From: Sphingomonadales bacterium
Lineage (GTDB): Bacteria; Pseudomonadota; Alphaproteobacteria; Sphingomonadales; Sphingomonadaceae
NCBI GenBank assembly: GCA_012032285.1
Contig: JAAURJ010000026.1
Span: forward strand, 1 to 40,421
Direction: 5' to 3'
Length of the DNA stretch: 40,421 nucleotides
The notes beneath the pieces were generated by a model, which was given only the letters and a program-made list of their open reading frames with translations, ran no database searches and was not told the DNA's origin. Shown piece by piece: positions 8,367-18,172 of the stretch (the stretch's first letter is position 1; the number at the start of each line of letters is the position of its first letter). A program made the translations under genes and the position numbers.

Positions 8367-9705
8367 CAGCCACCATCATCCCGTCCACGCGCAAGGTCGG
8401 CACATTGACACTGCGGATAAATTCCACGTCATCCGCCGCGCGCAATTGCCGGAACATATCTTTCAAATTGCCGGCTATGGTAAATTCGCTGACCGCGCCT
8501 GCCACTTCGCCGTCCATTATCAAAAATCCCGCTGCGCCCCGGCTATAGTCGCCGGTGACCATATTGACCCCTTGGCCGGATAATTCCGTTATATAAATGC
8601 CCTGCTTAATATCAGCCATCAACTCCGCGGCACTGCCGCTGCCGCCTTCCAAATGGACGTTGGATGCGCCGACGCCGGGCGCTCCGCTAACCCCGCGAGA
8701 GGCATGACCAGTGGGCTGCATCCCCAATTGCCGGGCCGATGCGCTTTCCATCATCCATCCGGTCAACACGCCTTTATCGATCAGGGCGCTGCGCGATGTG
8801 GGCAGTCCCTCGGCATCAAAGGAACGGCTATTAAGCCCGCGTTTGCGCAGCGGATCGTCAATCACCGACAGGTTGCTGTCAAAAATCTCCTGACCCAATT
8901 GTTCGAGCAGAAAACTAGTCCGCCGGGCAATCGCCGCGCCGCTGATCCCGCCCAGCAAATGTCCGATCAGCGAGCTACCCACGCGCGGATCAAACAGGAT
9001 CGGCATCGTCCCGCTTTTGACGTTTTGGGGGTTGAGCCGTTTGACCGTGCGCTCCCCTGCATTTTTGCCAATGCTTTCGGCTGATGGCAAATCGCCTTCA
9101 TAACGGGCGCTGCGATAGTCATAATCGCGTTCCTTGCCCTCTCCGCTGCCCGCCAGCACGCTGGCATGGACGCCATAGCCCGATGCGCTGTTGGCGGCGG
9201 CAAATCCATGGCTTGTGGCAATGGCAAAGATTGAACGGCCCGCACTTGCCCCTCCGCCTTCGCTATTGGTTACGCCCGGCACGGCCCGTGCTGCATCTTC
9301 GCAGGCTAGCGCCCGCTGCTTTAGCGCCGCCGGATCGGGATCGCCGCCATCATCGCTATCAATATCGGGGACTGCACCTTTCATAAGCAATTCTTCGGGC
9401 GCAAGCCCGGCATATTTGTCATCAGGTGCCTCCCGCGCCATATCCAGTGCACGCGACACAAGCCCTGCCAATAATTCGGGATTCATATTGGAAGATGAAA
9501 TGGTTGCCGATTTCTGCCCCAGAAAAACGCGAAGGCCAATATCCTCGCCTTCATTGCGCGACACATCTTCCAACAGCCCCAGACGCACCTGAACATCGGT
9601 GGATGCATCGCAGCTATAAACAGCATCGGCGGCATCCGCGCCCGCCTTGATGGCTTTTTCGACAAGGGACGTTGCGCGATCCAGCGCTTCTTTTTTTGAT
9701 AACAT
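8359..9705 (-). CDS. pmbA: Metalloprotease-like TldD/PmbA family protein, TldE (PmbA)
   Basis: The product is about 448 residues and has the TldE/PmbA fold: an N-terminal segment with NEGEDIGLRVFLGQKSA, a middle domain, and the C-terminal VNMVTGDYSRGAAGF segment typical of the family. It lacks the HExxxH zinc motif of TldD, which points to the non-catalytic TldE partner. TldD/TldE form a heterodimeric peptidase acting on unfolded peptides, including modified-peptide maturation and CcdA degradation; tldD itself is not in the window. I start at ATG 9705 (MLSKKEALDRA), preceded by a G-rich stretch, rather than at 9741. The stop overlaps the downstream phosphatase start. Confidence 0.88.
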   Translation of the reverse strand: MLSKKEALDRATSLVEKAIKAGADAADAVYSCDASTDVQVRLGLLEDVSRNEGEDIGLRVFLGQKSATISSSNMNPELLAGLVSRALDMAREAPDDKYAGLAPEELLMKGAVPDIDSDDGGDPDPAALKQRALACEDAARAVPGVTNSEGGGASAGRSIFAIATSHGFAAANSASGYGVHASVLAGSGEGKERDYDYRSARYEGDLPSAESIGKNAGERTVKRLNPQNVKSGTMPILFDPRVGSSLIGHLLGGISGAAIARRTSFLLEQLGQEIFDSNLSVIDDPLRKRGLNSRSFDAEGLPTSRSALIDKGVLTGWMMESASARQLGMQPTGHASRGVSGAPGVGASNVHLEGGSGSAAELMADIKQGIYITELSGQGVNMVTGDYSRGAAGFLIMDGEVAGAVSEFTIAGNLKDMFRQLRAADDVEFIRSVNVPTLRVDGMMVAGA

Positions 9706-9747
9706 AGCCCCCCGCTTAGGCGCAGGCAGGATAAGCGTCAATTGCTC

Positions 9748-10125
9748 TTAAAAGATCGATTTTAATCCGGCACAGGCGAGCGATATTAAAAACGGGATAC
9801 CAAGGGCCAAAACCCATAATTTCGTCCGGTCAATGGCAAAACGGTGGTTGAGGCCGCTGTCGCTAAGCTCGCTATTTTCCAGCTTGGCCCAGCGATGTTC
9901 AAAACGTCTGAAAAGCGGGATCATCATACCCACTAACAGGACCAGCAAAAAATAGGGAAAAATCGAAACGCCCTCGGTTTCAATCGATGGTGTTACCATG
10001 AATATTAAAAGCAATGTATAAACCACCAATGCAATTGCGATATTGTCGCTCATCCTTTTGGTATAGCCTTTGCCGGACTGTCCTTTGCGTCCATGCGTTG
10101 GCCCTGCACTGCTTACCCGTGCCAT
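9748..10125 (-). CDS. Small membrane protein of unknown function
   Basis: This 125-residue protein has a basic N-terminus (about residues 1-24) and two or three hydrophobic segments (about 27-45, 53-70 and 104-122) separated by a charged loop FRRFEHRWAKLENSE. I do not recognise the family. GAGGAG lies seven bases before the ATG at 10125, which supports that start over an internal ATG at 10053. It is 42 bases upstream of the TldE start on the same strand and may be co-transcribed with it. No function is inferred. Confidence 0.65.
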   Translation of the reverse strand: MARVSSAGPTHGRKGQSGKGYTKRMSDNIAIALVVYTLLLIFMVTPSIETEGVSIFPYFLLVLLVGMMIPLFRRFEHRWAKLENSELSDSGLNHRFAIDRTKLWVLALGIPFLISLACAGLKSIF

Positions 10126-10225
10126 AACCGCTCTCCTCTCATCTCTCCGGCCAATAATGTGACATTTTGGCAGGCAGGAGTCAAAGGGGTTACCGCAAAG
10201 CTTTGATAGGGTTAGCGATTATCGA

Positions 10226-10867
10226 TCATGGTAAGCCCAGAATTTTGTGATTCTGTAGCGATAAACGCCATAGCGGGTTATCCTGAACAAATTGCATTGC
10301 GGCCTGTATATTGGCGGCATTGTCCATATCGTTGCCGCCGTCCATGGGCTGGATCAAAAAATAGGTGAAATCCCAAGCCTGCATAGCGTCCACATCGCTG
10401 CCCGGTTGCGGCCATACCAGTTTCAATTCATCGCCGCTGTGCTGCACGACCTCGCTACCGGCTTTCGGGCTGATGCAGACCCAGTCAATATCCGCCTGCG
10501 CCGCGATGGTGCCATTGCTTTCCATCGCCACTTCAAAACCATGGCCGTGCAAGGCGGCGACAAGCGCATCATCAACCTGCAACATCGGTTCACCGCCGGT
10601 CATCACGACATAGCGGCGATCCAGCCGATCCCCCCATAATGCCGAAACCTGATCGGCCAATTGGGCGGCATCGCCATAACGGCCGCCATTTTCTCCGTCC
10701 ATACCGACAAAATCGGTATCGCAAAACTGACAGATGGCGGACAGCCGGTCGCGTTCCAGACCGCTCCATAAATTGCATCCGGCAAAGCGCAGAAACACCG
10801 CGCGTCGGCCCGCCTGAACCCCCTCCCCCTGAAGCGTCAGGAAAATCTCCTTAACCGCATAGCTCAT
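10226..10867 (-). CDS. queE: 7-carboxy-7-deazaguanine synthase
   Basis: QueE is a radical-SAM enzyme that converts 6-carboxy-tetrahydropterin to 7-carboxy-7-deazaguanine in preQ0/queuosine synthesis. The 213-residue protein has the QueE-type cluster motif C31-X14-C46-X2-C49 (FAGCNLW ... ICQFCDTDF) rather than the classical CX3CX2C; this longer spacing is known in one QueE clade. [11 protein letters not shown] follows as in the family. It overlaps queC by four bases (ATGA), so the two pathway genes are translationally coupled. Queuosine genes queD and queF are not in the window. Confidence 0.93.
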   Translation of the reverse strand: MSYAVKEIFLTLQGEGVQAGRRAVFLRFAGCNLWSGLERDRLSAICQFCDTDFVGMDGENGGRYGDAAQLADQVSALWGDRLDRRYVVMTGGEPMLQVDDALVAALHGHGFEVAMESNGTIAAQADIDWVCISPKAGSEVVQHSGDELKLVWPQPGSDVDAMQAWDFTYFLIQPMDGGNDMDNAANIQAAMQFVQDNPLWRLSLQNHKILGLP

Positions 10868-11562
10868 GCGTAAACAGTGGGATCGCTAAGACCGGCTTCG
10901 GCAAAGCCTTTTTGCCGCAGGCGGCAGCTATCGCATTGGCCGCAAGCGCGGTATTGACCGCTATAATCGCCGGGCGCGGGATCATAGCAGCTCCAGCTCA
11001 TCCCCGCATCCAGCCCCAGCCTTGCCGCGGCACGGGCAATATCCGCCTTGCTCATCTGCAACAACGGGGTATGCACCGTAAATCCGTCACCTTCTACGCC
11101 CGCTTTAGTGGCAAGATTGGCCATCAATTCAAAACTGCGGATAAAATCCGGGCGGCAATCAGGGTAGCCCGAATAATCAAGCGCGTTCACACCAATCCAC
11201 AGATCGCGTGCGCCCCGCGCCTCGGCCAGACCAAGGCAGAGCGATAGGAAAATGGTGTTGCGAGCAGGCACATAGGTGACGGGAATCGCGTTTTCCTCCA
11301 CACCGTCCTTTGGCACATCAATGTCCGCTGTCAGGGCGCTGCCGCCAAATTGGCGCAGGTCAAGGGGCAAGATGATATGTTCCGCAGCATCCAGATGCGC
11401 AGCAATCCGGGTGGCGGCTTGCAATTCGATCCGGTGACGCTGGTTATAATCTATGGTCAGCGCGATCAGATCAAAGCCCTGATCCTTTGCCATTGCGGCG
11501 ACCACCATGGAATCAAGTCCGCCAGACAAAAGGACAATAGCGGATTTTTGGGATATGGTCAT
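10864..11562 (-). CDS. queC: 7-cyano-7-deazaguanine synthase
   Basis: QueC uses ATP and ammonia to convert 7-carboxy-7-deazaguanine to preQ0. The 232-residue product shows the PP-loop SGGLDSMV (S13-V20), [14 protein letters not shown] with YSGYPDCRP downstream, and the C-terminal zinc site with [14 protein letters not shown] plus an upstream cysteine in WSCYDPAP. Start ATG 11562. It is followed by queE with an ATGA overlap. tRNA-Arg lies just upstream on the same strand; that tRNA is not a queuosine substrate, so the adjacency has no evident functional meaning. Confidence 0.95.
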   Translation of the reverse strand: MTISQKSAIVLLSGGLDSMVVAAMAKDQGFDLIALTIDYNQRHRIELQAATRIAAHLDAAEHIILPLDLRQFGGSALTADIDVPKDGVEENAIPVTYVPARNTIFLSLCLGLAEARGARDLWIGVNALDYSGYPDCRPDFIRSFELMANLATKAGVEGDGFTVHTPLLQMSKADIARAAARLGLDAGMSWSCYDPAPGDYSGQYRACGQCDSCRLRQKGFAEAGLSDPTVYA

Positions 11563-11598
11563 GGCGATATCAGGCTCTCAACATCGGCGAGAGGAAAA

Positions 11599-11675
11599 TG
11601 GTGCACCCGGAGCGATTCGAACGCCCGGCCCCCAGATTCGTAGTCTGGTGCTCTATCCAGCTGAGCTACGGGTGC
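11599..11675 (-). tRNA. tRNA-Arg (anticodon ACG)
   Basis: A full cloverleaf reads on the minus strand: acceptor GCACCCG/CGGGTGC, D-arm GCTC/GAGC, anticodon stem CCAGA/TCTGG with loop CTACGAA (anticodon ACG), T-loop TTCGAAT, discriminator A, and an encoded CCA end at 11601-11599. The A34 is normally edited to inosine by TadA, so it would read CGU, CGC and CGA. Confidence 0.96.
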
Positions 11676-11710
11676 ACTGGAAGGCCGCTATTAGGGGCGG
11701 ATTGGCTGCG

Positions 11711-11751
11711 GCGCAAGGGCTTTTTTCGGCTTTTTTGCCTTCGCCTTGCGC
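11711..11751 (-). terminator. Hairpin downstream of ppdK
   Basis: GCGCAAGG (11711-11718) and CCTTGCGC (11744-11751) are exact inverted copies 12 to 52 bases beyond the ppdK stop. The loop holds two GGC-T6 units. It probably ends the glyQ/glyS/ppdK-side transcript before tRNA-Arg, though the T-tracts sit inside the loop and not after the stem. Confidence 0.45.
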
Positions 11752-11762
11752 TGCACCCGCGC

Positions 11763-14419
11763 TCATTTCGCTAAAGCCGCCTGTGCCGCCGCCAGCCGTG
11801 CAATCGGAACGCGGTAGGGTGATGCACTGACATAGTCGAGGCCCACACTCTCACAAAAATGGATGCTTGCAGGATCGCCGCCATGCTCCCCGCAAATGCC
11901 CAGTTTTATATCGCCCCTTGTCTGGCGGCCCCGTTCAGCGGCAATCTCTATAAGCTGCCCAACGCCCTCGACATCCAGGCTGACAAAAGGATCGCGTTCA
12001 TAAATCCCCTTGTCGACATAATGCGTCAGGAAACGGGCGGCATCATCGCGGCTGACACCCAATGTTGTCTGCGTCAGATCATTGGTGCCAAAGGAGAAAA
12101 AAGCACCGCATTCAGCTATTTTGCCGGCCATAAGCGCGGCACGCGGCAGCTCTATCATCGTGCCGACCAGATAGTCGATCCGTTTGCCCTGTTCGGCAAA
12201 AACCATCTCCGCCGCCTTATCCACCACCTCTTTCATCAGCTCCAGCTCGCGTTTGGTGCCAACGAGCGGGATCATGATTCGGGAACCGGCGCTTCGGATT
12301 GAGAACACGCTGCTTCAAATATCGCCCGGGCCTGCATCTCGTATATTTCGGGGAAAGTAACGCCCAGACGGCAGCCGCGATGACCCAGCATCGGGTTGAA
12401 TTCATGCAGTTCATTGGCCCGTTGTTTCAGCAATTCTATGCCTACTCCCGCCGCTTCGGCGACTTCGGCAAATTCGCTTTCCTGATGCGGCAGAAATTCG
12501 TGCAGCGGCGGATCGAGCAAACGAATGGTGACCGGCAGCCCCGCCATAACTTCGAATATTGCGGAAAAGTCGCTGCGTTGTTCGGGCAGCAGCTTATCGA
12601 GTGCGGCGCGGCGTCCCGTTTCGCTATCGGCCAATATCATCTGTCGCACAGCGGTAATCCTTGCGGCGTCGAAGAACATATGCTCGGTACGGCACAGTCC
12701 GATGCCCTCGGCCCCGAAATCGCGGGCGGTTTTTGCATCCTGCGGTGTTTCGGCATTGCTGCGCACCTTCATCCGCCGCGCCTTGTCCGCCCACACCATC
12801 AAAGTGCCGAAATCGCCGACCAGTTCGGGCTGCAATGTTGGCACCAAACCCGCCATAACTTCGCCTGTTGAACCATCGAGCGTAATCACATCGCCTTCGC
12901 CAAAGCTGCGTCCGCCGGTGCGCAATATCTTTTCCCGCGCATCGATAGCAATACCGCCTGCGCCCGATACACAGGGCCGGCCCATCCCGCGGGCAACCAC
13001 GGCGGCATGGCTCGTCATCCCGCCCCGCGCAGTCAATATCCCTTTTGCTGCGTGCATCCCGTGAATATCCTCCGGGCTTGTTTCCACGCGCACCAAGATC
13101 ACCGCCTCGCCCATTTGCGCAAATTGCTCCGCAGTATCGGCGTCAAAAACAATCTTGCCCGATGCCGCGCCGGGCGAGGCCGGCAGCCCTTTGGTCAACA
13201 CATCGCGCGGCGCTTGCGGATCAAGCGTCGGGTGCAGCAATTGATCGAGCACCATTGGATCGACGCGCAATACGGCTTCTTCCTCGCTGATCAATCCTTC
13301 GGCCGTCATATCGACCGCGATTTTCAGCGCCGCCTTTGCCGTGCGTTTGCCGGACCGTGTTTGCAGCATCCACAGCGTGCCGCGCTCCACGGTGAATTCA
13401 ATGTCCTGCATATCGCGGTAGTGGCTTTCGAGTATGCCAAAAACCCGTGCCAGTTCGGCATAAACCTCCGGCATCGCCTCTTCCATGCTGAGCGGTTTGG
13501 CGCCGGCCCGTTCGCGTGCGGCGGTGGTCAAATATTGCGGCGTGCGGATACCGGCCACCACATCCTCGCCCTGCGCATTGATCAGATATTCGCCATAATA
13601 GGCATTTTCACCGGTTGCCGGATCGCGGGTAAAGGCCACACCGGTCGCCGATGTCTCGCCCATATTGCCGAACACCATCGCCTGCACATTGACTGCGGTG
13701 CCCCAATCGGACGGAATATTATTGAGCCGCCTATATACTTTCGCCCGCTCGCTTTCCCAGCTGCCAAACACCGCGCCGACCGCGCCCCAAAGCTGCTCGG
13801 CCACATCCTGCGGGAACGGCTTGCCCCATTCCGCCTCGACCAGCGCCTTATATTCGCTAACCAGCGCCTTCAAATCATCGGCGGTCAAATCGGTGTCGAG
13901 ATAATAGCCCTGGTCCTCTTTTGCTATTTCCAGCGCCTCTTCAAAAGCCCCATGATCAAGCTGCAATACCACATCAGCATACATTTGGATGAAACGGCGA
14001 TAGCTGTCCCAGGCAAAACGCGCGTCGCCGGACGTCGCCGTCAGCCCGTCCACCGTTGCGTCATTCAGGCCAAGGTTCAATACCGTATCCATCATCCCCG
14101 GCATTGACACCCGTGCGCCGGAACGGACGGAAACGAGCAGCGGGTTTGCGGCATCGCCAAAGCTTTTGCCTGTCACGGATTCAATATGTGCTATTCCGCC
14201 CGCAACCTCGGCCCGAACGCTATCGGGGAAGCTTTGGCCGTTCGCATAATAAGCGGTGCACATTTCTGTGGTGATGGTGAATCCTGGAGGAACCGGCAAT
14301 CCGATAGAAGCCATGCCATCCAGATTGGCCCCTTTTCCGCCGAGCAAGTTTTTATTGCCGCGTACGCTATCATCGCCGTCCGAAACGCCGCCACCGAAAC
14401 GAAATATATATTGGGTCAT
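11763..14419 (-). CDS. ppdK: Pyruvate, phosphate dikinase (frameshifted)
   Basis: PPDK interconverts pyruvate, ATP and phosphate with phosphoenolpyruvate, AMP and pyrophosphate. The N-terminal ATP-grasp part begins with FGGGVSDGD and [11 protein letters not shown]; the phospho-histidine domain has [18 protein letters not shown] near residue 465; the C-terminal PEP-binding barrel has [13 protein letters not shown] and [10 protein letters not shown] with the catalytic Cys. The frame breaks at about 12278: the first part ends ...APVPES and the second resumes at [18 protein letters not shown]. One extra A (GAATC to GAAATC) restores PVPEIMIPLVG and 885 residues, the usual length. AAAGGA precedes ATG 14419. 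It lies 42 bases downstream of glyS. Confidence 0.93.
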
Positions 14420-14461
14420 GCTAATTCCTTTTGTCTGTCAGCAATCCCGGGGAGAATGTTG

Positions 14462-16603
14462 CTATCCTTCTATCTTCGAAAAATCCGCAACGCGGTGAAC
14501 CGCATTACGGAAACGGGTGAGCAGGCCCATACGAAACGCCCGTTTATCCGGGTCTGGATCGTTGACCATAACATTATCGAAAAACGCATCAATCGGCCCA
14601 CGCAGACTGGCAAGCGCGGCCATCGCGTCCTCAAACCGTTCGGCCTCAATCGCGGCGGCAGCCTTAGGCTCGGCAGCGTCGAGCGCGGCAAGCAAATCAA
14701 GCTCTGTCTTGTCCATATCGTCATGCTGAACTTGTTTCAGCATCCATTCGCCGCCGATGGACCCTGAAACAAGTTCAGGGTGACGGGCATTTTGGTCAGA
14801 CACATCCGCCTGTTTCAATATATTCGCCGCGCGCTTATATCCGGCGAGCAGGTTTGCGCCGTCCTCGCTGTCCATAAAGCTCTGCAGCGCCTTTACGCGG
14901 GCGAGCAGACGGACGAGATCATCTTCGCCGCCGAGCGCGAACACCGCGTCGATCAGGTCATGCCGAACGCCCGCCTCACGCTGCTGCACCTTTAGGCGAT
15001 CGGCGAAGAAGTTGAGTATATCTATGGCTGAGCCATCAAGACGGTGAATATCAGCATCTGTCATTGACTGCGAACTGCGGATGGCAAGAGCGCCTCTCAC
15101 TGCTTCTGTCAAAGGCAGTCGCATGGATGATTTCACAACCAGTTCCATCACACCCAGCGCCGCTCGCCTTAAAGCAAATGGATCTTTCGAACCGGTGGGT
15201 CTAAGATCAATACCAAAAAACTGAGCAATGTTATCCAGCTTGTCCGCCAAACTCACCGCTACCGTCACCGGAGCAGTGGGGACTTCGTCGCCCTGCCCCA
15301 CGGGCTTATAGTGATCGCGGATCGCTTCGGCGACTTGCGGGTCGAGCCCTTCCTTCGCGGCATAATATCCGCCCATCAGGCCCTGCAATTCAGGAAATTC
15401 GCCGACCATTTCGGTGACCAGATCGGTCTTGCACAGACGCGCAGCCTTTTCGGCGAGATTGGCATCGCCTTTGACAATCCCCTCTTCACACAGCCAACGC
15501 GCCAGCTTCGCTACGCGCTCGACCTTGTCGGCGACGGTGCCCAGTTTTTCGTGGAAAGTAATGCGCTCCAGCTTTGCCGCATGACCGGCAAGCGGTGTTT
15601 TCTGGTCCAATTCCCAGAAGAATTTTGCATCCGACAAACGCGCGGCCAGTACTTTTTCATTGCCCGCAACAATCGCCTTGCCGCCGTCGCTTGCATCTAT
15701 ATTGGCGGTGCAGACAAAGGCGTTGGCGAGCATTCCGCTGGCCTGTTCGCAGACAAAATATTTCTGATTCACTCGTGCGGTCAGCTGAATGACTTCGGGC
15801 GGAACATCCAAAAAGCCCGCGTCAAAACGGCCGAGCAGCGGCACCGGCCATTCGGTCAGGCCCGCATTTTCAATCACCAGCCCTTCATCCGCAATCAGGG
15901 TCAGGCCCGCCGCATCCGCCGCAGCCTTTGCGCCGATGCGGATCATGTCCTGCCGCTCTGCATGATCGACAATCACATGGGCAGCACGCAGCTTTGCGGC
16001 ATAATCATCCGCATTGCCAATGGTGATCGGGCCGGAGTGATGGAAACGGTGACCCATAGTTTCCCGCCCCGATGCAATTCCGCCGATTTCAAAAGCCACC
16101 ACTTCCCCGCCCAATAGCGCAATAATCCCCGACAAGGGCCGCACCCAGCGCAGGCTTTCGGTTGAGATACTGTCCACGCCCCAGCGCTGCGACTTGGGCC
16201 ATGGGAAGGCACGGATAATGGCAGGCATGGCTTCGGCGAGCACATCCGCCGTGCTGCGCCCCGGACGGTTGATGACAGCGAACCATGTCATCCGCCCCTT
16301 CACATCGCGCAGTTCCAGATCACTGCGCTCAACAGCATTTTTGCGGCAAAAACCGTCAATTGCTGTATCGGGGGCGCCTTCGGGTGGGCCTTTGGCTTCC
16401 TCGCTGACCGCTTCTGTTTGATCGGGTAAATCCCGCGCAATCAGGATCAAGCGACGCGGCGTTGAATAAACCATGATAGCGCCCGTTTTCACCCCCGCAT
16501 CTGCCAGATGCTGCACAAACAGCTTCTCCAGATCCGCCCGCGCCCCGGCCTGCATCCGCGCGGGGATTTCTTCACTGCGCAGTTCAAGCAGGAAATCGGT
16601 CAT
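14462..16603 (-). CDS. glyS: Glycyl-tRNA synthetase beta subunit with an in-frame palindromic repeat insert
   Basis: GlyS is the tRNA-binding beta subunit of the alpha2beta2 bacterial glycyl-tRNA synthetase. The true start is ATG 16603 ([18 protein letters not shown]), which overlaps the glyQ stop as ATGA; the C-terminus [10 protein letters not shown] is typical. About 713 residues. Between the conserved KRAANILKQ segment and the C-terminal [23 protein letters not shown] segment lies a stretch reading HPELVSGS ... MLKQVQHDD. It is encoded by a 65-base double-hairpin repeat (14720-14784) and is foreign to the family. It keeps the frame, so the protein is probably functional, with the insert in a surface linker of the anticodon-binding region. 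Confidence 0.93.
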   Translation of the reverse strand: MTDFLLELRSEEIPARMQAGARADLEKLFVQHLADAGVKTGAIMVYSTPRRLILIARDLPDQTEAVSEEAKGPPEGAPDTAIDGFCRKNAVERSDLELRDVKGRMTWFAVINRPGRSTADVLAEAMPAIIRAFPWPKSQRWGVDSISTESLRWVRPLSGIIALLGGEVVAFEIGGIASGRETMGHRFHHSGPITIGNADDYAAKLRAAHVIVDHAERQDMIRIGAKAAADAAGLTLIADEGLVIENAGLTEWPVPLLGRFDAGFLDVPPEVIQLTARVNQKYFVCEQASGMLANAFVCTANIDASDGGKAIVAGNEKVLAARLSDAKFFWELDQKTPLAGHAAKLERITFHEKLGTVADKVERVAKLARWLCEEGIVKGDANLAEKAARLCKTDLVTEMVGEFPELQGLMGGYYAAKEGLDPQVAEAIRDHYKPVGQGDEVPTAPVTVAVSLADKLDNIAQFFGIDLRPTGSKDPFALRRAALGVMELVVKSSMRLPLTEAVRGALAIRSSQSMTDADIHRLDGSAIDILNFFADRLKVQQREAGVRHDLIDAVFALGGEDDLVRLLARVKALQSFMDSEDGANLLAGYKRAANILKQADVSDQNARHPELVSGSIGGEWMLKQVQHDDMDKTELDLLAALDAAEPKAAAAIEAERFEDAMAALASLRGPIDAFFDNVMVNDPDPDKRAFRMGLLTRFRNAVHRVADFSKIEG
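14720..14784. repeat. Intragenic palindromic repeat (two hairpins in inverted orientation)
   Basis: Two 28-base halves, 14720-14747 and 14757-14784, are inverted copies differing at four positions. Each half is itself a hairpin: ATGCTGAA/TTCAGCAT on the left and ACCCTGAA/TTCAGGGT on the right. The differing bases are compensatory pairs (TG/CA against CC/GG), so both stems stay intact. It is read in frame by glyS on the minus strand. The encoded peptides PELVSGS and MLKQVQHD are ones I recognise from a repeat common in sphingomonad genomes. Confidence 0.85.
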
Positions 16604-17544
16604 GCCGCGCCTCCTTCGGCCCAACCATTTTTGTCCATCCAGGAAGCGCAAGCGCCTTTGGCAAGGTCGCGCACACGGCCCATATAAGCGGCGCGTTCCT
16701 GCACGCTGATTACGCCGCGGGCTTGCAGTAGGTTAAAGATATGGCTGGCCTTGATCGCCTGTTCATAGGCCGGAATGGGCAGTTTTTCATTCAAGCAGTT
16801 TTCGCATTCCGCCGTCGCCATTTTGAATGCTTCAAACAGCCGCGCGGTATCGGCCTTTTCAAAATTCCACGTGCTTTGCTGCACCTCGTTTTCGTGAAAG
16901 ACATCGCCGTAGGATACACCCCCTGCTCCCTTTGGGCGCCCGTTGAAATCAAGGTCATAAACGCTGTCGACGCCCTGAATATACATGGCCAGCCGTTCAA
17001 GGCCATAGGTCAGCTCTCCGGCAACCGGCTTACAATCATATCCGCCCATTTGCTGAAAATAGGTGAACTGCGTCACCTCCATCCCGTCGCACCACACTTC
17101 CCAACCAAGCCCCCATGCGCCCAAGGTGGGGCTTTCCCAGTCATCTTCAACAAAGCGAATATCGTGCAGCATCGGATCAATACCAATCGCGACAAGGCTG
17201 TTTAGATAAAGCTGTTGTATGTCGCCGGGGGACGGTTTCATTATCACCTGATATTGATAATAATGCTGCAGCCGGTTCGGGTTTTCGCCATAGCGGCCAT
17301 CGGTCGGGCGGCGGCATGGCTGCACAAAGGCGGCGTTCCAAGGATCAGGGCCAAGCGCCCGCAGCGTCGTTGCGGTGTGAAAAGTCCCTGCCCCCATCTC
17401 CATGTCATAGGGTTGCAGGATGACACAGCCCTGATCCGCCCAAAAGCGGTGAAGGGTCAGGATGATGTCCTGAAAGCTCATCGCTTTTTGAGATCCGGCT
17501 GATTCGCTTTTCTGATCCATTGTCGCGTCCATAAGCCATGCCAT
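16600..17544 (-). CDS. glyQ: Glycyl-tRNA synthetase alpha subunit
   Basis: GlyQ is the catalytic class II alpha subunit. Characteristic segments are [25 protein letters not shown], split here as [14 protein letters not shown] and [12 protein letters not shown], then [19 protein letters not shown], and [18 protein letters not shown]. The C-terminus AEGGAA overlaps the glyS start as ATGA, giving coupled synthesis of the two subunits. The ORF is 314 residues from ATG 17544, but the conserved part begins near [13 protein letters not shown], so ATG 17511 to 17481 are possible later starts; no strong ribosome site decides between them. Confidence 0.95.
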   Translation of the reverse strand: MAWLMDATMDQKSESAGSQKAMSFQDIILTLHRFWADQGCVILQPYDMEMGAGTFHTATTLRALGPDPWNAAFVQPCRRPTDGRYGENPNRLQHYYQYQVIMKPSPGDIQQLYLNSLVAIGIDPMLHDIRFVEDDWESPTLGAWGLGWEVWCDGMEVTQFTYFQQMGGYDCKPVAGELTYGLERLAMYIQGVDSVYDLDFNGRPKGAGGVSYGDVFHENEVQQSTWNFEKADTARLFEAFKMATAECENCLNEKLPIPAYEQAIKASHIFNLLQARGVISVQERAAYMGRVRDLAKGACASWMDKNGWAEGGAA

Positions 17545-17582
17545 TGGCGTATCGCAGATGCGAAATCAAGCGCCTTTGCCTC

Positions 17583-17616
17583 CCCCTTTTTTGCAAAGGG
17601 GCTTCGCAAAAAGCCC
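17583..17616 (-). promoter_or_regulatory. Mutually exclusive hairpins in the glyQ leader (attenuator-like)
   Basis: On the minus strand GGGCTT pairs with AAGCCC (17599-17616), while the overlapping CCCCTTT pairs with AAAGGGG (17583-17601). The two stems share the same C/G run and cannot form together. They lie 40-70 bases upstream of the first glyQ ATG. This could be an attenuator or simply a bidirectional stop; no leader peptide or T-box elements were seen. Confidence 0.35.
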
Positions 17617-17639
17617 TGATTTCTGTCATTTTGTCAGCT

Positions 17640-17657
17640 TTACAAAACTTTTTGTAA
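17640..17657. promoter_or_regulatory. Perfect palindrome upstream of the urcA-like promoter (candidate operator)
   Basis: TTACAAAA-CT-TTTTGTAA is an exact 8-bp inverted repeat with a two-base centre. It ends seven bases before the -35 hexamer at 17665, a usual place for an activator or repressor site. The cognate regulator is unknown. Confidence 0.45.
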
Positions 17658-17664
17658 GGTGTTA

Positions 17665-17693
17665 TTGACATAGTCAGCGAATCATTCCATAAA
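17665..17693 (+). promoter_or_regulatory. Sigma-70-type promoter for the UrcA-family gene
   Basis: TTGACA (17665-17670) is followed after 17 bases by CATAAA (17688-17693). The start codon of the UrcA-family gene is about 78 bases further on. The same -10 hexamer with the same spacing occurs upstream of mreB. Confidence 0.55.
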
Positions 17694-17770
17694 GTAATGG
17701 TAGCATGACACAACGTCAGCCACACCTCACCAAACCACCCTCTCCCAAGGGACATTAAAAAGGAAATAAG

Positions 17771-18106
17771 ATGTTTAAGAAAACCGGCCTCTCCCTCGCC
17801 GCAGCAATCACCATTCTGGTTCCTGCTGCTGCCCACGCGCAGAATGACAGCATCCGCATCTCCGTTCAAACCGGCGATCTGGACCTGCGCAATGCCAAAG
17901 ACCAAATGCGCCTGACCAGCCGTATCAAAACCGCAGCAAAGCAAATTTGCGGCAGCACCGGCCGTTCCCTAATCGACCGGCAGGCCGAGTTTCAGTGCCG
18001 TGATGTCATCACCAAGGCCGTCCAATCGCAAGTCGTTATGGCCGCAACGGGCACCGCAGCGCGTCAGGCCATGAATATGCGCAATGGCGCCGCACCCAAA
18101 GCATGA
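17771..18106 (+). CDS. UrcA family protein
   Basis: The 111-residue protein has a cleavable signal peptide (MFKKTGLSLAAAITILVPAAAHA, cleavage near residue 23 before QNDS) and the UrcA pattern: a beta strand SIRISVQTGDLDLRN, then an Arg-rich helix with C60, and a second helix with C76 which can form a disulfide. UrcA proteins are small periplasmic proteins of sphingomonads and caulobacters with no assigned biochemical role. AAAGGAAATAAG lies just before the ATG. A strong hairpin follows at 18118-18147. It stands alone as a monocistronic unit with its own promoter. Confidence 0.85.
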   Translation: MFKKTGLSLAAAITILVPAAAHAQNDSIRISVQTGDLDLRNAKDQMRLTSRIKTAAKQICGSTGRSLIDRQAEFQCRDVITKAVQSQVVMAATGTAARQAMNMRNGAAPKA

Positions 18107-18117
18107 CCATTGATTAA

Positions 18118-18147
18118 GCAGGGCCGCATCCTGACCCGCGGCCCTGC
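18118..18147 (+). terminator. Hairpin terminator after the UrcA-family gene
   Basis: GCAGGGCCGC (18118-18127) and GCGGCCCTGC (18138-18147) are exact inverted copies around a 10-base loop, 12 bases after the stop codon. No T-tract follows, so its efficiency is uncertain. Confidence 0.55.
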
Positions 18148-18172
18148 TAGGGACGTAAACCGGGGATAGAAT

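Noticed and set aside
10226-11675. Functional link between queE/queC and the adjacent tRNA-Arg(ACG)
   Set aside because: Queuosine modifies tRNAs with GUN anticodons (Asp, Asn, His, Tyr); Arg(ACG) is not a substrate, so this is simple adjacency.
13007-14107. Long plus-strand ORF (366 codons) antisense to ppdK
   Set aside because: Its composition is Arg/His/Pro-rich without family features, and it lies opposite clearly coding PPDK sequence; it is a codon-bias shadow.
15311-16117. Plus-strand ORF antisense to glyS
   Set aside because: A shadow of glyS codon usage; no ribosome site and no recognisable domain.
17545-17640. T-box riboswitch upstream of glyQ
   Set aside because: No T-box consensus or specifier stem seen; T-boxes are mainly a feature of Firmicutes and related groups.
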